A DNA stretch of 64,000 bases from Corynebacterium sp. p3-SID1241. Its GTDB lineage: Bacteria; Actinomycetota; Actinomycetes; Mycobacteriales; Mycobacteriaceae. The DNA is taken from NCBI GenBank assembly GCA_025144025.1, contig JALXWS010000002.1, positions 181,854-245,853 of the forward strand, given 5' to 3'. Below are positions 35,806 to 45,975 of this stretch, piece after piece. Position numbers and translations under genes: made by a program. The notes below the pieces were generated by a model. That model saw only the letters and a list, made by a program, of their open reading frames with translations, searched no databases and had not been told where the DNA came from. Each line of letters opens with the position of its first letter. Position 1 is the first letter of the stretch.

Positions 35806-37713
35806 TTATTGCGCCGGAAGATCATGACGCAGGGTTCGCTCCCCAGTCGGCTTTTGCTTGAAAAACTTCACCGCAGATACGCCCATTCGCGTAGCTCGAG
35901 ACCATGATTCCGATCCGGGCAAATTCTTTTGGAAGGTCTCCTCAAGGTACACATTGTCACCTGGACGTAGGTTGTCGATGGAGATGTTGATTGGTCCGCT
36001 GTATTCCGCGCCGTCTATCGCGAACATCCGTTTCCCATTAACTACGATTGCTAGCTGCATGTAGTTCTTCGCGGACGGATTTGTGTACGGCTGGTGGACT
36101 CGGAAACAAAGGGTTCCGCCCAACTTCACGGCATGCAAAAAGACGCGCATCCGGTTTCCTGCCTGCAATGTGTTCGGCGGCATTCTGAAAGACTTCTTGA
36201 TTTCGACGTCGCAAAGATGGTCGCCTTGCGGGCTTACGACCTCGGCTGACAAAGGCGCACGACCAGAGCCGTTGTTGAGCTGTTCCCTCTTTAACTCCCG
36301 CCACTCAGAATAAAGAGTTTCCTGGGAATTAACAGGATAGCGGTTGAGCTCTGGGGCATTCCTTTCAATTAAGTCCCTAACGACCAGACCTCCCCGAACT
36401 TCTTGTTCGTCGAATGCCGCCATTAAGTCCCTAACGCGGCGAATTCCTGCCGGAGCCCACGTATCAAACGCTGCATCAAGTTCATTATGAATCTCTCCGA
36501 GCCATTTGCCATGCCTGAATTCCCAGTAGGTAAGAGCACCGCGGCCGTATCCATAAAGATTCGAGTCAAAGCCCAAAGCCTTTAGCCTCGAAGAAACGTC
36601 TACTGGGAAGTCACCCTGGCATTTTTCTACTAGGGCGCCAAACGACAGGTTCGTATTTCCTGTACGAGAAAGCTCGATGGCATTTCCGCGGATGTTCAGC
36701 CATGCCCCTTCAAAAACCTTGCGATACGAAGCAACCAAGCGGTTCCCGTGGAAGCCCACCGTATTATTTTCTAGGAGTTGTTCTAGTTGGTCATCCACCA
36801 TTTCGAGTGACTCCATGTCGAAATAAACATGGTCCTTCAAGTCGCAGGATGACAGCATCTGGCGCACGATCGACTCGTCATTTTCCATCGTTCGGCCAAA
36901 GAAAGAGCCTCGTTGTGCTAGGCCTTCCTCACGTTTTGCTAGACCGTAGGTATATCCCACGATACGGTCCCAGTAAGGCTTGGCCATTGCAAGGACGAGC
37001 CGACTATCGACCCCGCCGCTAATTGAAAATGCAATCCGCGGATAGCGGTCAAAGTACTGCGACTGTGCCGCACGCCAAACGCGCTCAATTTCGGCGTACT
37101 TGGATTCCGAATCCCACTGATAAAAGGGATTCGCTTCACGCGGATAGAAGCGCACAGTTTCCCTCTCGCCCCAGTTCAATTTGTGATTGGGGAGCAAGTG
37201 TCGTACTTCCTTGTACGGTGTTAAATCCGCAGCCCACTGGTACTCGGCAACACGTGCATTCTTGAGAGAATTGGAAAGTAATTCGTGTGGGGAAACTTGG
37301 TTCAAAAGGTGCAAGTGGGAAGCCGCAATAGGTTGGTCAGCCGAGTAGTACACCGTCCTGTTTCCAATTGCGTCATTGTAGATCCAGGTTTTCCCGTGAA
37401 GGTGCAAAACAATAAGATAACGACCGCACAGATAGTCGAGCTCGCCTTCGAACAATTCAATCGACTCTTGTGCCAACCGCAAAAAGCGATATGCCGAAGG
37501 GTCATCCTTTCCATCCTCCGAGCCCGAAGCCCAGTGCCCCCTGATGATCAAGAAATCTCCATTTTCAGCAGAGGCTTGATCTTCGTCTACGAAGCTATCA
37601 CTCCACCACCAAAGGCCATTTGGCAATGCTCGCTTTCCAAAATGAGCAATAGAACCAAAGTCCCTGCTGGACAATACGAAACCACCGGCAAACGGAACGT
37701 TTTTCTGAGTCAT
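35806..37713 (-). CDS. asparagine-synthase-like protein of the polysaccharide locus
   Basis: 635 residues from MTQKNVPFAGG at 37713; the frame is open to 37830 but without a ribosome site. The central part has the ATP-pyrophosphatase loop FSISGGVDSR (about 230-238) of asparagine synthetases and beta-lactam synthetases. The N-terminal half keeps the shape of the glutaminase domain (LCGRYLIVLHLHGKTWIYND, NRTVYYS) but lacks the Cys2 nucleophile, so it cannot use glutamine. From about 480 on there is a beta-rich domain (RMRVFLHAVKLGGTLCFRVH) not found in AsnB. It probably forms an amide on a sugar acid or modifies the surface polymer. First gene of the locus on this side. Confidence 0.7.
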   Translation of the reverse strand: MTQKNVPFAGGFVLSSRDFGSIAHFGKRALPNGLWWWSDSFVDEDQASAENGDFLIIRGHWASGSEDGKDDPSAYRFLRLAQESIELFEGELDYLCGRYLIVLHLHGKTWIYNDAIGNRTVYYSADQPIAASHLHLLNQVSPHELLSNSLKNARVAEYQWAADLTPYKEVRHLLPNHKLNWGERETVRFYPREANPFYQWDSESKYAEIERVWRAAQSQYFDRYPRIAFSISGGVDSRLVLAMAKPYWDRIVGYTYGLAKREEGLAQRGSFFGRTMENDESIVRQMLSSCDLKDHVYFDMESLEMVDDQLEQLLENNTVGFHGNRLVASYRKVFEGAWLNIRGNAIELSRTGNTNLSFGALVEKCQGDFPVDVSSRLKALGFDSNLYGYGRGALTYWEFRHGKWLGEIHNELDAAFDTWAPAGIRRVRDLMAAFDEQEVRGGLVVRDLIERNAPELNRYPVNSQETLYSEWRELKREQLNNGSGRAPLSAEVVSPQGDHLCDVEIKKSFRMPPNTLQAGNRMRVFLHAVKLGGTLCFRVHQPYTNPSAKNYMQLAIVVNGKRMFAIDGAEYSGPINISIDNLRPGDNVYLEETFQKNLPGSESWSRATRMGVSAVKFFKQKPTGERTLRHDLPAQ

Positions 37714-38020
37714 GCACGTAAGCTTAGCTTGGCAAACGATCCTTGTGCCGAATACCCCAGCAGATCTGCTAGTTCCAAAAAGAAACTCGCTAAAGTACTC
37801 CTCAGCGCGAATGTACTTCACTAAGCACAACCGTCTGAGACGATCTCACAAAACCTTCACCGTTTTTGAAACCGATCGAATTGGAGCAGCTTCTCCTGCT
37901 TGCTTGGCGACGCCACTATTGCCCGACCCGAAGTCCCTTATCTTCAGGATCCAGGTGGTCCTGACAAGGGGGCTACTACATACCGGCAACGAATATATTC
38001 ACTCATGGTGCATAGACGAA

Positions 38021-39289
38021 CTAGATGGACAGCTCAGAAGCTTCAGTTTTGGAGCATAATCGCAGCTTCACCCTAGGCTCCTCCTCTGCTCCGTCCAACC
38101 TCCATTTGCGGACAACGATGTGGACTTCTTTTGCCGACTCTGGGATAAAGAAGTCTTGATGCTGGCTCCAACGATTCTCGGTTAAGGGCTGTGAATAAAA
38201 GAAGGCACTCCGGAATCCGTCCGACCAGCTTATGCCCATCTTTTTAGCTAACTTCTTATCTATATCCGCCCCAGCAAAATGGACTTCTAACGCAATCGCC
38301 TTCGCGGGTAGCCCAACCGAAGCGCTGATCTCCACTGAGCACACTCTGGTTGACGAAGAAAGCTGATACGTCTGCTCGAACAGAATCGGATACCGCTCAT
38401 CGACTGTTTCGGCAGAGACTGTAGACGAACGGCTGACTTTGATTTCCTTGTTAACACCGCTCGATTTGATGGCCAAAGATGCCAGTTTGGTCCGCAATTC
38501 ACTATCCGTTCTGGCTGCAATCGTGGTTTCCAGAATCTCTACCAACGATTCTTTAGCTGGGGCAACATGTCCTGGCCCTAAGTCCGGGAGCAGTTCAATA
38601 AGCTTGTTTGGAGTCCCGCACGTAGATTTAAAGACTGAAAAATGTTCATTCAGATGATGAGAATCTCCCTCGTTCTGAACATAGACAACTGACGCATCGT
38701 TGCCCTCGGCATAATCACGCGCGACGTTGCCTTCAAACGGCAGGCATTCACTTCCCTCTTCAGTATTCCAAGCTTTACGCAGGTAGTAAGGAAAGTACAT
38801 GTACCGTGCTATATCAACCTGGGGGTTAACCGCCACAGCAACTGCCTCCGCGAGACGCGCAGCATATTTAAGGGCGGCCCAGCCACCAGCAGAAGCGCCA
38901 AAGAATATAGGGCGAGTACCTTGTGATACGACTCGGAAAACCTCCGTTAGTGCCTCAATCAAGTCCGGTTGTTCCAGACTTCCCGCATACCAGCCCAGAC
39001 TAAGCGTTCGGTCAAGAATCATGGAAGGATCCGACACTAGAAGGACGTTTGCGTCGAGAGACGAGGTCAGCCCGCGACCGGTCCAGAATGGAACCTCTCG
39101 AACCTTCGAGGACGCAGCGCTAAAACAAATTACTGTGCTTTCAGCCTGCTTGTTCGTCCAATGAAGGTGAATAGGAAGCTTATCTTCAATCGCTATTGCA
39201 CCACTGGAACTAGAATCCCAGTGTCGCCGAAACTCTTCTACCGACGAGAACTCTTGAAAGCTCAGGTTTTTGACCGCTCGGCGAGCCAT
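38021..39289 (-). CDS. alpha/beta-hydrolase of the Asp2-like type
   Basis: 422 residues from MARRAVKNLSF (a GTG 42 bases earlier is possible). The nucleophile elbow FGASAGGWAALKYA (GxSxG) follows LGWYAGS and precedes NPQVDIARYMYFPYY, a pattern seen in accessory-Sec Asp2-like and capsule-linked acetyltransferase or esterase proteins. His in NEGDSHHLNEH may complete the site. A C-terminal beta-sandwich of about 140 residues follows. Likely an acyl-modifying enzyme of surface glycan. The gene at 45976 is a divergent relative. Confidence 0.65.
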   Translation of the reverse strand: MARRAVKNLSFQEFSSVEEFRRHWDSSSSGAIAIEDKLPIHLHWTNKQAESTVICFSAASSKVREVPFWTGRGLTSSLDANVLLVSDPSMILDRTLSLGWYAGSLEQPDLIEALTEVFRVVSQGTRPIFFGASAGGWAALKYAARLAEAVAVAVNPQVDIARYMYFPYYLRKAWNTEEGSECLPFEGNVARDYAEGNDASVVYVQNEGDSHHLNEHFSVFKSTCGTPNKLIELLPDLGPGHVAPAKESLVEILETTIAARTDSELRTKLASLAIKSSGVNKEIKVSRSSTVSAETVDERYPILFEQTYQLSSSTRVCSVEISASVGLPAKAIALEVHFAGADIDKKLAKKMGISWSDGFRSAFFYSQPLTENRWSQHQDFFIPESAKEVHIVVRKWRLDGAEEEPRVKLRLCSKTEASELSI

Positions 39290-39403
39290 ACGTACGTCAT
39301 TCCTTCTGCGCTGTTCAGCGCTTTTCCTCACATTAAATCTCGAGACCAGCTTTGCTCTACCCGCGAAATTCTAAACAGAAATCCACCTGACATCAGCAAA
39401 ATT

Positions 39404-40312
39404 TTATCCTAGTTCTGGTCGGTATTTTTCCAATAATGCTTCCAAATCCCCGAACAATGCTGGGCCATACTTGGGGTGGCGAAGGCCAAACTCGACGCTA
39501 GCTGGAATGAAGCCAGCGGGATTGCCAAGGTCATGCCGGATACCATCATGGACGACGACGTGAACGGGATGCCCCTCGGAAATGAGGAGATCAATGGCGT
39601 CGGTAAGCTGCAGTTCCCCACCCTTGCCAGGATTAATCCTGCGCAATGCGTCAAAAATATCGCGGTCAAGTAGATAGCGCCCCGTGGCCACCAAATTCGA
39701 AGGCGCATCCTCAGCCGCAGGCTTTTCCACCATGCCCACGACCTTCTTAACTCGATCATTTTCGGTGCGCTCGATATCGAACACGCCGTAATTTGATACA
39801 TGCGAAGGATCCACTTCCACTGCCAAGAGAACCGATCCGCCGTGTTCTTGGCGCACCCGAATCATCTCACTCATCGCGGCAGTGGGCTCAATAACGTCAT
39901 CAGGGAGCATGACCGTAAAGCAGTCTTCATCCTCATCCAAAACAGACTCGGCCAAGCCTACAGCATGTCCTAGCCCTAAAGGCTTCTCCTGAGTCACAGC
40001 AACTGGATGAATAATCTCGGCAGCGCGCTGCACCTTCGCCGCCTGCTCATCCTTGCCCCGATCACGCAAAATTTCAACAAGTTCAGGGAACTCATCAAAA
40101 TGGCGCATGACCTCGTCTTTGCTCGGCGACGTCACAATAGCCAGTCTCGAAGCGCCTGCCGCTGCCGCTTCTTCCGCGATCATCTCGATACCAGGCGTAT
40201 CCACCACCGGAAGAAGTTCCTTTGGAACTGTCTTCGTGGCAGGCAGAAAACGGGTGCCCATGCCGGCGGCAGGGACGACGACGGTACGAACAGATGAAAG
40301 ATGATTTTGCAT
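39404..40312 (-). CDS. galU: UTP--glucose-1-phosphate uridylyltransferase
   Basis: 302 residues with the nucleotidyltransferase opening VVPAAGMGTRFLPATKTVPKE, then EKPLGLGHAVGLAE, LPDDVIEP, VEKPAAEDAPSNLVATGRY and the C-terminal HDLGNPAGFI. It makes UDP-glucose for envelope glycans, trehalose and mycolate-linked pathways. As a second, locus-linked galU or the only one it cannot be told from the window. It converges on nothing; the neighbouring permease pseudogene is on the same strand. Confidence 0.93.
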   Translation of the reverse strand: MQNHLSSVRTVVVPAAGMGTRFLPATKTVPKELLPVVDTPGIEMIAEEAAAAGASRLAIVTSPSKDEVMRHFDEFPELVEILRDRGKDEQAAKVQRAAEIIHPVAVTQEKPLGLGHAVGLAESVLDEDEDCFTVMLPDDVIEPTAAMSEMIRVRQEHGGSVLLAVEVDPSHVSNYGVFDIERTENDRVKKVVGMVEKPAAEDAPSNLVATGRYLLDRDIFDALRRINPGKGGELQLTDAIDLLISEGHPVHVVVHDGIRHDLGNPAGFIPASVEFGLRHPKYGPALFGDLEALLEKYRPELG

Positions 40313-40432
40313 AAGCTCTACAATAAACTATCCGCCCTGCCTCACGTTTAACTGGCGCAATGCAAGTATCGGAGGATCTAAAACCTGAAATTAAATAATC
40401 TACTTACATTGAGGCTTTAATCGAAACTTTTG

Positions 40433-41240
40433 GAAGCCATTTTCTTCTTCACTACGAGTCCGGCCACTGCCCAAATGATTAATGCCATCAAGGAGAGGGC
40501 TTTCAAAACACCAAGAGAACCTCACACTAACAATAGCAACAAAAATCCCGCCGAAATTGGACACCCGGCGGTCCCGAAAAACCTCCAAACCACACTCGGT
40601 TGAACAGGGTCCACCGTATCCTGGGCCAGCCCATTTTTGCCGACTTTCCACACAAAATAAGAAGTGTAGAAATACGCGACTGTAACTCCAGCGCTGGACA
40701 TATCAACGATCCAGATCAATGCAGATCGTCCAAACCATGGCACTAATAGGCAAAGGGCCATAACTACTAAGACTGCGTTTTCTGGAGTTTGCCTTTTAGA
40801 ATCCAGACGCCCAAGTTGCTCAGGCAACATTTTGCTTTGTCCGAGTGTAAAGATGGCCCTATTAGCAGCTGTATAAAACCTATTCAAACCAGTGAGTACG
40901 CCGGCTCCTACTGCGAGAACCAACAAAAATGCCTGGCCACCCCATTACTTCGTCTATCGCCACGGCAGTTGGCCACGCAAACTTCGTATATTTTTCGTGA
41001 TTTGTACCAACGGAAATAGTGGTGATAATCATCATTAGAATGTAAATTAAAGTAGCCGCTGCCGTTCCCCTACCAAGAGCGCCATCGCCTTTTTGGGAGA
41101 AAATTTAAACTCCCCTACCAACTGGGGAATCGAATCAAAACCAACGTATGCCCACGGTGCAAAAGCTAAGATTACTAGCACAGCTGAAAATGGAGAACGG
41201 TCTTCAGGAAACCCTGGATTTAGTTCCGGATTCTCTTAAA
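40433..41240 (-). pseudogene. decayed amino-acid permease (APC family)
   Basis: Reading from 41240 down, the segments FAPWAYVGFDSIPQLVGEF and then, in another frame, AVGAGVLTGLNRFYTAANRAIF, LGRLDSKRQTPENAV and IVDMSSAGVTVAYFYTSYF are recognisable parts of one APC permease. They are broken by at least one frameshift and several stop codons (40927-41100). The beginning of the gene is missing and is replaced by an epimerase fragment. The whole is AT-richer than its neighbours. Non-functional. Confidence 0.75.
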
Positions 41241-41454
41241 ACAGAACGCTCCCAACCGCCCGAATATCGTCCTCAACGACTACAATCTTTCCCGACGCCT
41301 GCGCGGCTACCAGGTTCTCCATGCGGCCATGGGAAAAGTTGCCTAACACGACGACCTCATGTCCATTTTCCACAAGCAAATCCACGAGATGCGAGCCGAT
41401 AAAGCCCGCGCCGCCGGTCACCAAGGTCTTCGTAAACAACTTCCTTTCCTTCAC
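41236..41454 (-). pseudogene. N-terminal fragment of an NAD-dependent sugar epimerase joined to the permease remnant
   Basis: [29 protein letters not shown] and the following SHGRMENL are the Rossmann opening of UDP-glucose 4-epimerase-type enzymes, with GxxGxxG intact. After about 60 residues the frame runs into the permease remnant and stops (IRAVGSVLF). A deletion has fused the 5' end of one gene to the inside of another. The ribosome site GAAGGAAAG upstream is intact, so a useless 72-residue peptide may be made. Confidence 0.75.
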
Positions 41455-41596
41455 AGGCTACTTTACGGTAAGCGCCAGGGATACAAGTATGCGGGATATC
41501 CTTGCAGCCTTTTGCCTTACCCTGCTTTGGATTGCGGTCCCGCATTAGGTGGCTTTGAAGACTTGGTAGGTAATTGCAGTACCTCGGCGGCACTAA

Positions 41597-42853
41597 TCAA
41601 CGCGCATGAATTTTGTAATCAAGTTGCTTACGCTGCTTACCTTTATCGGATTCAAATTCCGAAATGATTCGAATGTTCCATTCACCCACGTTGAAATTTC
41701 CAGCTAACGCAAAATCTCCAGAACCAGCATCAAGTTTCACGCTAGCCATTTCACGGTAAATTCCGGTCTTGCCGGTGACGTGCAGAGAAACCGCCGCTCC
41801 ATTATTCGTCAGGCCAGTAAATTTGATGCGCCCGGCCTTCACTTTTGCTTTGTGCATGGGCTGATACACATAAAGAAATGGAACGGTCGGATCAAAAATG
41901 GAGGAATTAGTCTTTACAATCTCCCGTTTTAGCTGTTTCATTGAATCCTTGAGCTGTTCCATCTTCCACAACTCGCCTTGAGCTCGACGCCATGTCAGGC
42001 CGATAGTTGCAGGCATGGAGGCTTGAAGTTCCACCCACTCTCGCAAAGCTTCGAGGTCGATGCCGAATCGCTCCACATCTGCTGCAGAAATCTTTCTCCA
42101 GGCATCAATGCCGCCTACTCGTTTCTCATACGAACCGTCAGCTTGTTTATGGTAGGTGTACAGAAACTGTGGGCTTCCAACATCCGATGCGACTGACCTA
42201 TATCCAAGGCGCTTTGCGACCGAGAGCCACTTGACATGATTCTGGAACATGACCTTGTCAAGTTCGGTCAATTTCCCATAAAAGACTGTATTGCACGGAT
42301 GCGATGCATAGGTCAGATTACCTACTTCTTGGTCTGGAGCATTCAGCGCAAATCCCTTGGCCATAGAAACTACGGCAGGCTGGTCAGGTTCCTTTGCAAT
42401 CTCATTAAAAACGTTGTCAAAAAAATCGGCAGCGATTGCATCATCATCGTCAATTCGAAGTACTGCGACCCTTTTTGACGGCGGTACTAAGGCTTTCGCA
42501 GCGTTCATGATTGCATCTCTAGTTTGAGAGTTACTTTCCACGAAGACAAATCGGACAAAGTCCTGAGCTCCGTCGGACACGATAGAATGCAATTCCTCAT
42601 AAACTTGGGTAGGGATTGCACTATCTAGAACGATGTACCAATGGAAATTCCGCCCCCTGAAGCGAGACAAACTAGGTACCGTAATCGCTTTCAATAATTG
42701 CAGACGAGCTGCCCACCATTTCTTATCAAAAACACCGATTCCGCACCGTGTTACAGCAACGATTGGAGTTTCCCGGACAGACAAACTTTCCTCCACAAGG
42801 TGACGAGGTGGTGAGCATTTACGAAATGGCTGATAGACAGCAAGGCGGGGCAA
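41597..42853 (-). CDS. glycosyltransferase, rhamnosyltransferase-like (PF11316 type)
   Basis: 418 residues. TPIVAVTRCGIGVFDKKWW, then LSRFRGRNFHWYIVLDSAIP and the acidic motif RIDDDDAIAADFF (metal/nucleotide-sugar binding) fit the putative rhamnosyl transferase family of GT-A folds. WLSVAKRLGYRSVASDVGSPQFLYTYHKQADG continues the core. The last 110 residues form a beta-rich domain (KFTGLTNNGAAVSLHVTGKTG), like tails of other proteins in this locus. It should add a sugar to a growing surface glycan. Divergent from the 42981 gene. Confidence 0.75.
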   Translation of the reverse strand: MPRLAVYQPFRKCSPPRHLVEESLSVRETPIVAVTRCGIGVFDKKWWAARLQLLKAITVPSLSRFRGRNFHWYIVLDSAIPTQVYEELHSIVSDGAQDFVRFVFVESNSQTRDAIMNAAKALVPPSKRVAVLRIDDDDAIAADFFDNVFNEIAKEPDQPAVVSMAKGFALNAPDQEVGNLTYASHPCNTVFYGKLTELDKVMFQNHVKWLSVAKRLGYRSVASDVGSPQFLYTYHKQADGSYEKRVGGIDAWRKISAADVERFGIDLEALREWVELQASMPATIGLTWRRAQGELWKMEQLKDSMKQLKREIVKTNSSIFDPTVPFLYVYQPMHKAKVKAGRIKFTGLTNNGAAVSLHVTGKTGIYREMASVKLDAGSGDFALAGNFNVGEWNIRIISEFESDKGKQRKQLDYKIHAR

Positions 42854-42980
42854 AGCTGAACGAGCCTGACTCCGCGATAATGACTTAGTCTACTTCAGTC
42901 TTCCGCAGCAGTCACTCTGGTATGTTGAATCTGTAACTTTCACCTCGGTTAACCGTTTCAACGGCTAAAGGCACTTGTTT

Positions 42981-43256
42981 ATGAACCAAACTCCTTTCAC
43001 TAACGACGATGTCGCGAAACGAGCTCTCGAAGTCATCAATTCACTCTCGACTGAGCTGTCGACAACTTACAAAGATTTAGCCGCGGAAGCCAACCGCAGC
43101 GGCAAGCTCCTCGACGCCATCGAGAAACAGCAGAAAGAGATTTCATTCCTCAAACAACGCGTTGAGACGCTCGAGAGCACAAAGGCACTAAAGCTTCAAC
43201 GCCGTTACTGGAAGTTAAAAGAAGGGCTCCCCCTCGGGAAGGGAAAGAATGCGTAA
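42981..43256 (+). CDS. small coiled-coil protein preceding a glycosyltransferase
   Basis: 91 residues from the ATG at 42981 with TAAAGG nine bases upstream. Residues 15-75 form heptads (LSTELSTTYKDLAAEANRSG, then IEKQQKEISFLKQRVETLES), a coiled coil. The basic tail GLPLGKGKNA overlaps the next start. Similar coiled-coil pieces are fused to or sit before glycosyltransferases in many capsule loci and may fix polymer length or membrane contact. Inference only. Confidence 0.65.
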   Translation: MNQTPFTNDDVAKRALEVINSLSTELSTTYKDLAAEANRSGKLLDAIEKQQKEISFLKQRVETLESTKALKLQRRYWKLKEGLPLGKGKNA

Positions 43257-45900
43257 AGAAGAGATTCAAGCTGAGCACAAGCGCCTACGAAAGGTAAAGA
43301 AAAACGCTGATGCCGGCCAGGTTCGTGCCGAGAGCTTTGGCAAGTCCAGCCAAACTCCGATGTTTCGCGATTACCTGACGGGTGTAGGCCCGCTGGTCAA
43401 ACCGATTGCTAAACGCAACGACTACCTTCGTGAATTTTCAAAATTCGAAAAAGATAATGCTTCCGCTATGCAGAAGCTCCTTGTGGAAGCAGAAGAGCTA
43501 CCAAAAGCCACCGCACAAAATTGGAACACCAAGCGAGAAGCGAAGATCGGAATCATCGCCGATCGCTTTCTCTATGAGTCACTTGAGGTAGCTGCTGATT
43601 TCATCCCGATCACACCCGAGAACTTTCGCGAAGCCATTCCTCAGACCGACGTCCTCTTAGTCGTATCTGCCTGGCGCGGACTGAATGAAGAGTGGGTTAA
43701 TCTACCGCGCAGAACCTCCGGAAAGCGAGAGCTCTTAGAAAAGACAATCATCCCTTTCGCGAAGGATCAAGGCATACCTGTGGTCTTCTATTCCAAAGAA
43801 GACCCACCGAACTATGAGTCCTTTGTAAGCATGGCCCGTCTTGCAGATCACGTTTTCACTTCTGCCGAAGAGGTTATTCCCAAGTACAGGAAAGATATTC
43901 CAGATGGTATTCCTGTTGAGCCATTGCGGTTCGGAGTAAATTACAAAATCCACAACCCGCTAGGCTCCATGCGCCATATGGGGCGTGAGATGGTTTTCGC
44001 TGGCTCATGGATGAGCCACAAGTATCCTTCTCGTGCTGCAAGTACTGAGAAGATGTTTGACGGAGCACTTCGCGCAGGACTGCCTTTGTATGTTGTCGAC
44101 AGGAACCTGGATCTTGACCCAAAGTCTTTTAAGAATTTGGAAAAGTACATGTTCCCCGACCGCTTTGTAGCTAATCTTCACCGGCCGCTACCCCACGATC
44201 AGCTGCTCCGTCTGCAGAAGCTTCTTCCTCTGGCATTCAATCTAAATTCTGTTATGGGTAGCCAGACGATGTTCGCGAACCGAGTCGTTGAACTTCTCGC
44301 AATGGGAACGCTGCTGATTTCAAACTACAGCGCGGGCGTCAATACTCGTTATCCTTCGGTAGCCATAATGGATACCGAGCTCGACACACAACAGTTCCTC
44401 GAAACCCTGAGCGATGACTACCTCAGGTACTGCCAGGTCGAGGGCATTCGTGAAGTCTTCCTTCATGACACTGCCTTCGACAGGGTTGACAAGATCTTAA
44501 ATTCCGTAGGCATCAGCACCCCCACGGACGACCACCGGATTCTCGTTGTTGCAAACAGCCAAGCCGAATTCGAGCAATTCCAACAGTCGCAAGCATCTGA
44601 TTTTGATTGCACTTACGTCCCCTCAAGCGAGGCCTCGAATATTAAAGGTTCCAAGCACGGTGACCTAGTTATCTTCGCCAACCGCCTCGAGGCCTTCGGC
44701 CCTGACATCATTAATGATGCCGTAGCTGCATATCGTTACTCAGCACCGGACGCGCTTTACATCACGGCTTTCGACTCAGAAGCCGAAGCTTACGAGCCTA
44801 CGACCCACGACAATGGCATCTCAAAACCAGCTACTGCTTACTGGATCAACGCCGGAAAAATGGTGGACGATGCCACTGTTGAAACGTCAATGACCATCAA
44901 GTCAAGTTTCACCAGCAACAATGGAGCAAAGGAGACCCACCAGGAGGCTGAGCTTTCAGTAATTGTCCCCGCCTACAATAACGGCAAACACTTAATCCAC
45001 AAATGTTGCCAATCCATTTTCCGAAGCAGCATTAACAAGCTAGCGAAAGTAATTATTGTCGATGACGGCTCCACAGACCCCAAAACACAGGCTACTTTGA
45101 GCCTTTTGGAGAAGACGAAACCTAACGTTGAGGTATTCAGGTTCCCTCCTGGAGGCTCAGGCAGCGCCTCGCGTCCGCGCAACAAAGGATTGGAGCTAAC
45201 CCAAACTCCATACGTGACGTATCTCGACCCAGACAACGAACAGGTTAATGACACCTATATTAGGTTGCTGGACCGAGTAAGAGACACCGGTGCGGACTTT
45301 GCTATTGGAAACATGGTTCGCTTTAAAGGAAAGCGTAACCGCATCAATAATTCCAAAGAACTCAAAAAGGCAATTGCGAAGAGCGCTGCTCTAGACGGAA
45401 ATAACGCCGATCTCCTTGAGAAGCTCGGCTTCAAGCCGATGAGTATCCAGGCCCTTGTAGCCGATACTGCTTGGTTGAAGTCCCTCAACCTTGAACAGCC
45501 AGTGGGCGCAGTTGGGCAAGATTCTTATTTCTTCCAACAAATGCTGTACTACGCAAGGAAGGTTTCAATCACCAGTCGTGCAGCACATATCTACTATGCC
45601 GAAATTTCTACATCTACGGTTAATGCAATTTCTCCGAAGTATTACAGGAAATACCTCCCTCTAGAAGAGGATAGAGCTAAATGGTTAGAGGAGGTTGGTC
45701 TGCTTCGTGCATACCAGGAGGATCGCTTCACCCAGTTCCTTGAGCATTGGTATGTAAAGAAACTGGAGAACGTTGATCCCGATGACCTCGATGAATGCAT
45801 TGACCTCATCGAGGAGATTAATGGCATCTACGGATTATCGGAGGACTCGAACCCTGAAATCCAACGAATCATGGATAAGGCCCGCGCGCTGAAAAAGTAA
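43249..45900 (+). CDS. two-domain glycosyltransferase (CgeB-like plus GT2)
   Basis: 883 residues; start overlaps the preceding stop by eight bases. Residues about 90-430 resemble CgeB/DUF3880-type GT-B proteins (IPVVFYSKEDPPNYESF, MVFAGSWMSHKYPSRA, FANRVVELLAMGTLLISNY). Residues about 565-790 are a GT2 domain: ELSVIVPAYNNGKHL, VIIVDDGSTD, the nucleotide-binding LDPDNEQ. The rest is helical, like TagF-type polymerases. Two catalytic domains in one chain suggest assembly of a two-sugar unit. A sister gene of the same design is at 49911. Confidence 0.8.
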   Translation: MRKEEIQAEHKRLRKVKKNADAGQVRAESFGKSSQTPMFRDYLTGVGPLVKPIAKRNDYLREFSKFEKDNASAMQKLLVEAEELPKATAQNWNTKREAKIGIIADRFLYESLEVAADFIPITPENFREAIPQTDVLLVVSAWRGLNEEWVNLPRRTSGKRELLEKTIIPFAKDQGIPVVFYSKEDPPNYESFVSMARLADHVFTSAEEVIPKYRKDIPDGIPVEPLRFGVNYKIHNPLGSMRHMGREMVFAGSWMSHKYPSRAASTEKMFDGALRAGLPLYVVDRNLDLDPKSFKNLEKYMFPDRFVANLHRPLPHDQLLRLQKLLPLAFNLNSVMGSQTMFANRVVELLAMGTLLISNYSAGVNTRYPSVAIMDTELDTQQFLETLSDDYLRYCQVEGIREVFLHDTAFDRVDKILNSVGISTPTDDHRILVVANSQAEFEQFQQSQASDFDCTYVPSSEASNIKGSKHGDLVIFANRLEAFGPDIINDAVAAYRYSAPDALYITAFDSEAEAYEPTTHDNGISKPATAYWINAGKMVDDATVETSMTIKSSFTSNNGAKETHQEAELSVIVPAYNNGKHLIHKCCQSIFRSSINKLAKVIIVDDGSTDPKTQATLSLLEKTKPNVEVFRFPPGGSGSASRPRNKGLELTQTPYVTYLDPDNEQVNDTYIRLLDRVRDTGADFAIGNMVRFKGKRNRINNSKELKKAIAKSAALDGNNADLLEKLGFKPMSIQALVADTAWLKSLNLEQPVGAVGQDSYFFQQMLYYARKVSITSRAAHIYYAEISTSTVNAISPKYYRKYLPLEEDRAKWLEEVGLLRAYQEDRFTQFLEHWYVKKLENVDPDDLDECIDLIEEINGIYGLSEDSNPEIQRIMDKARALKK

Positions 45901-45975
45901 GTAGCCCGATCTAGCTCCGTCACCCGTACCTTGTGCGTGACGCAGCCAGATTTACTAATTCCCTCTTTCAACTCG

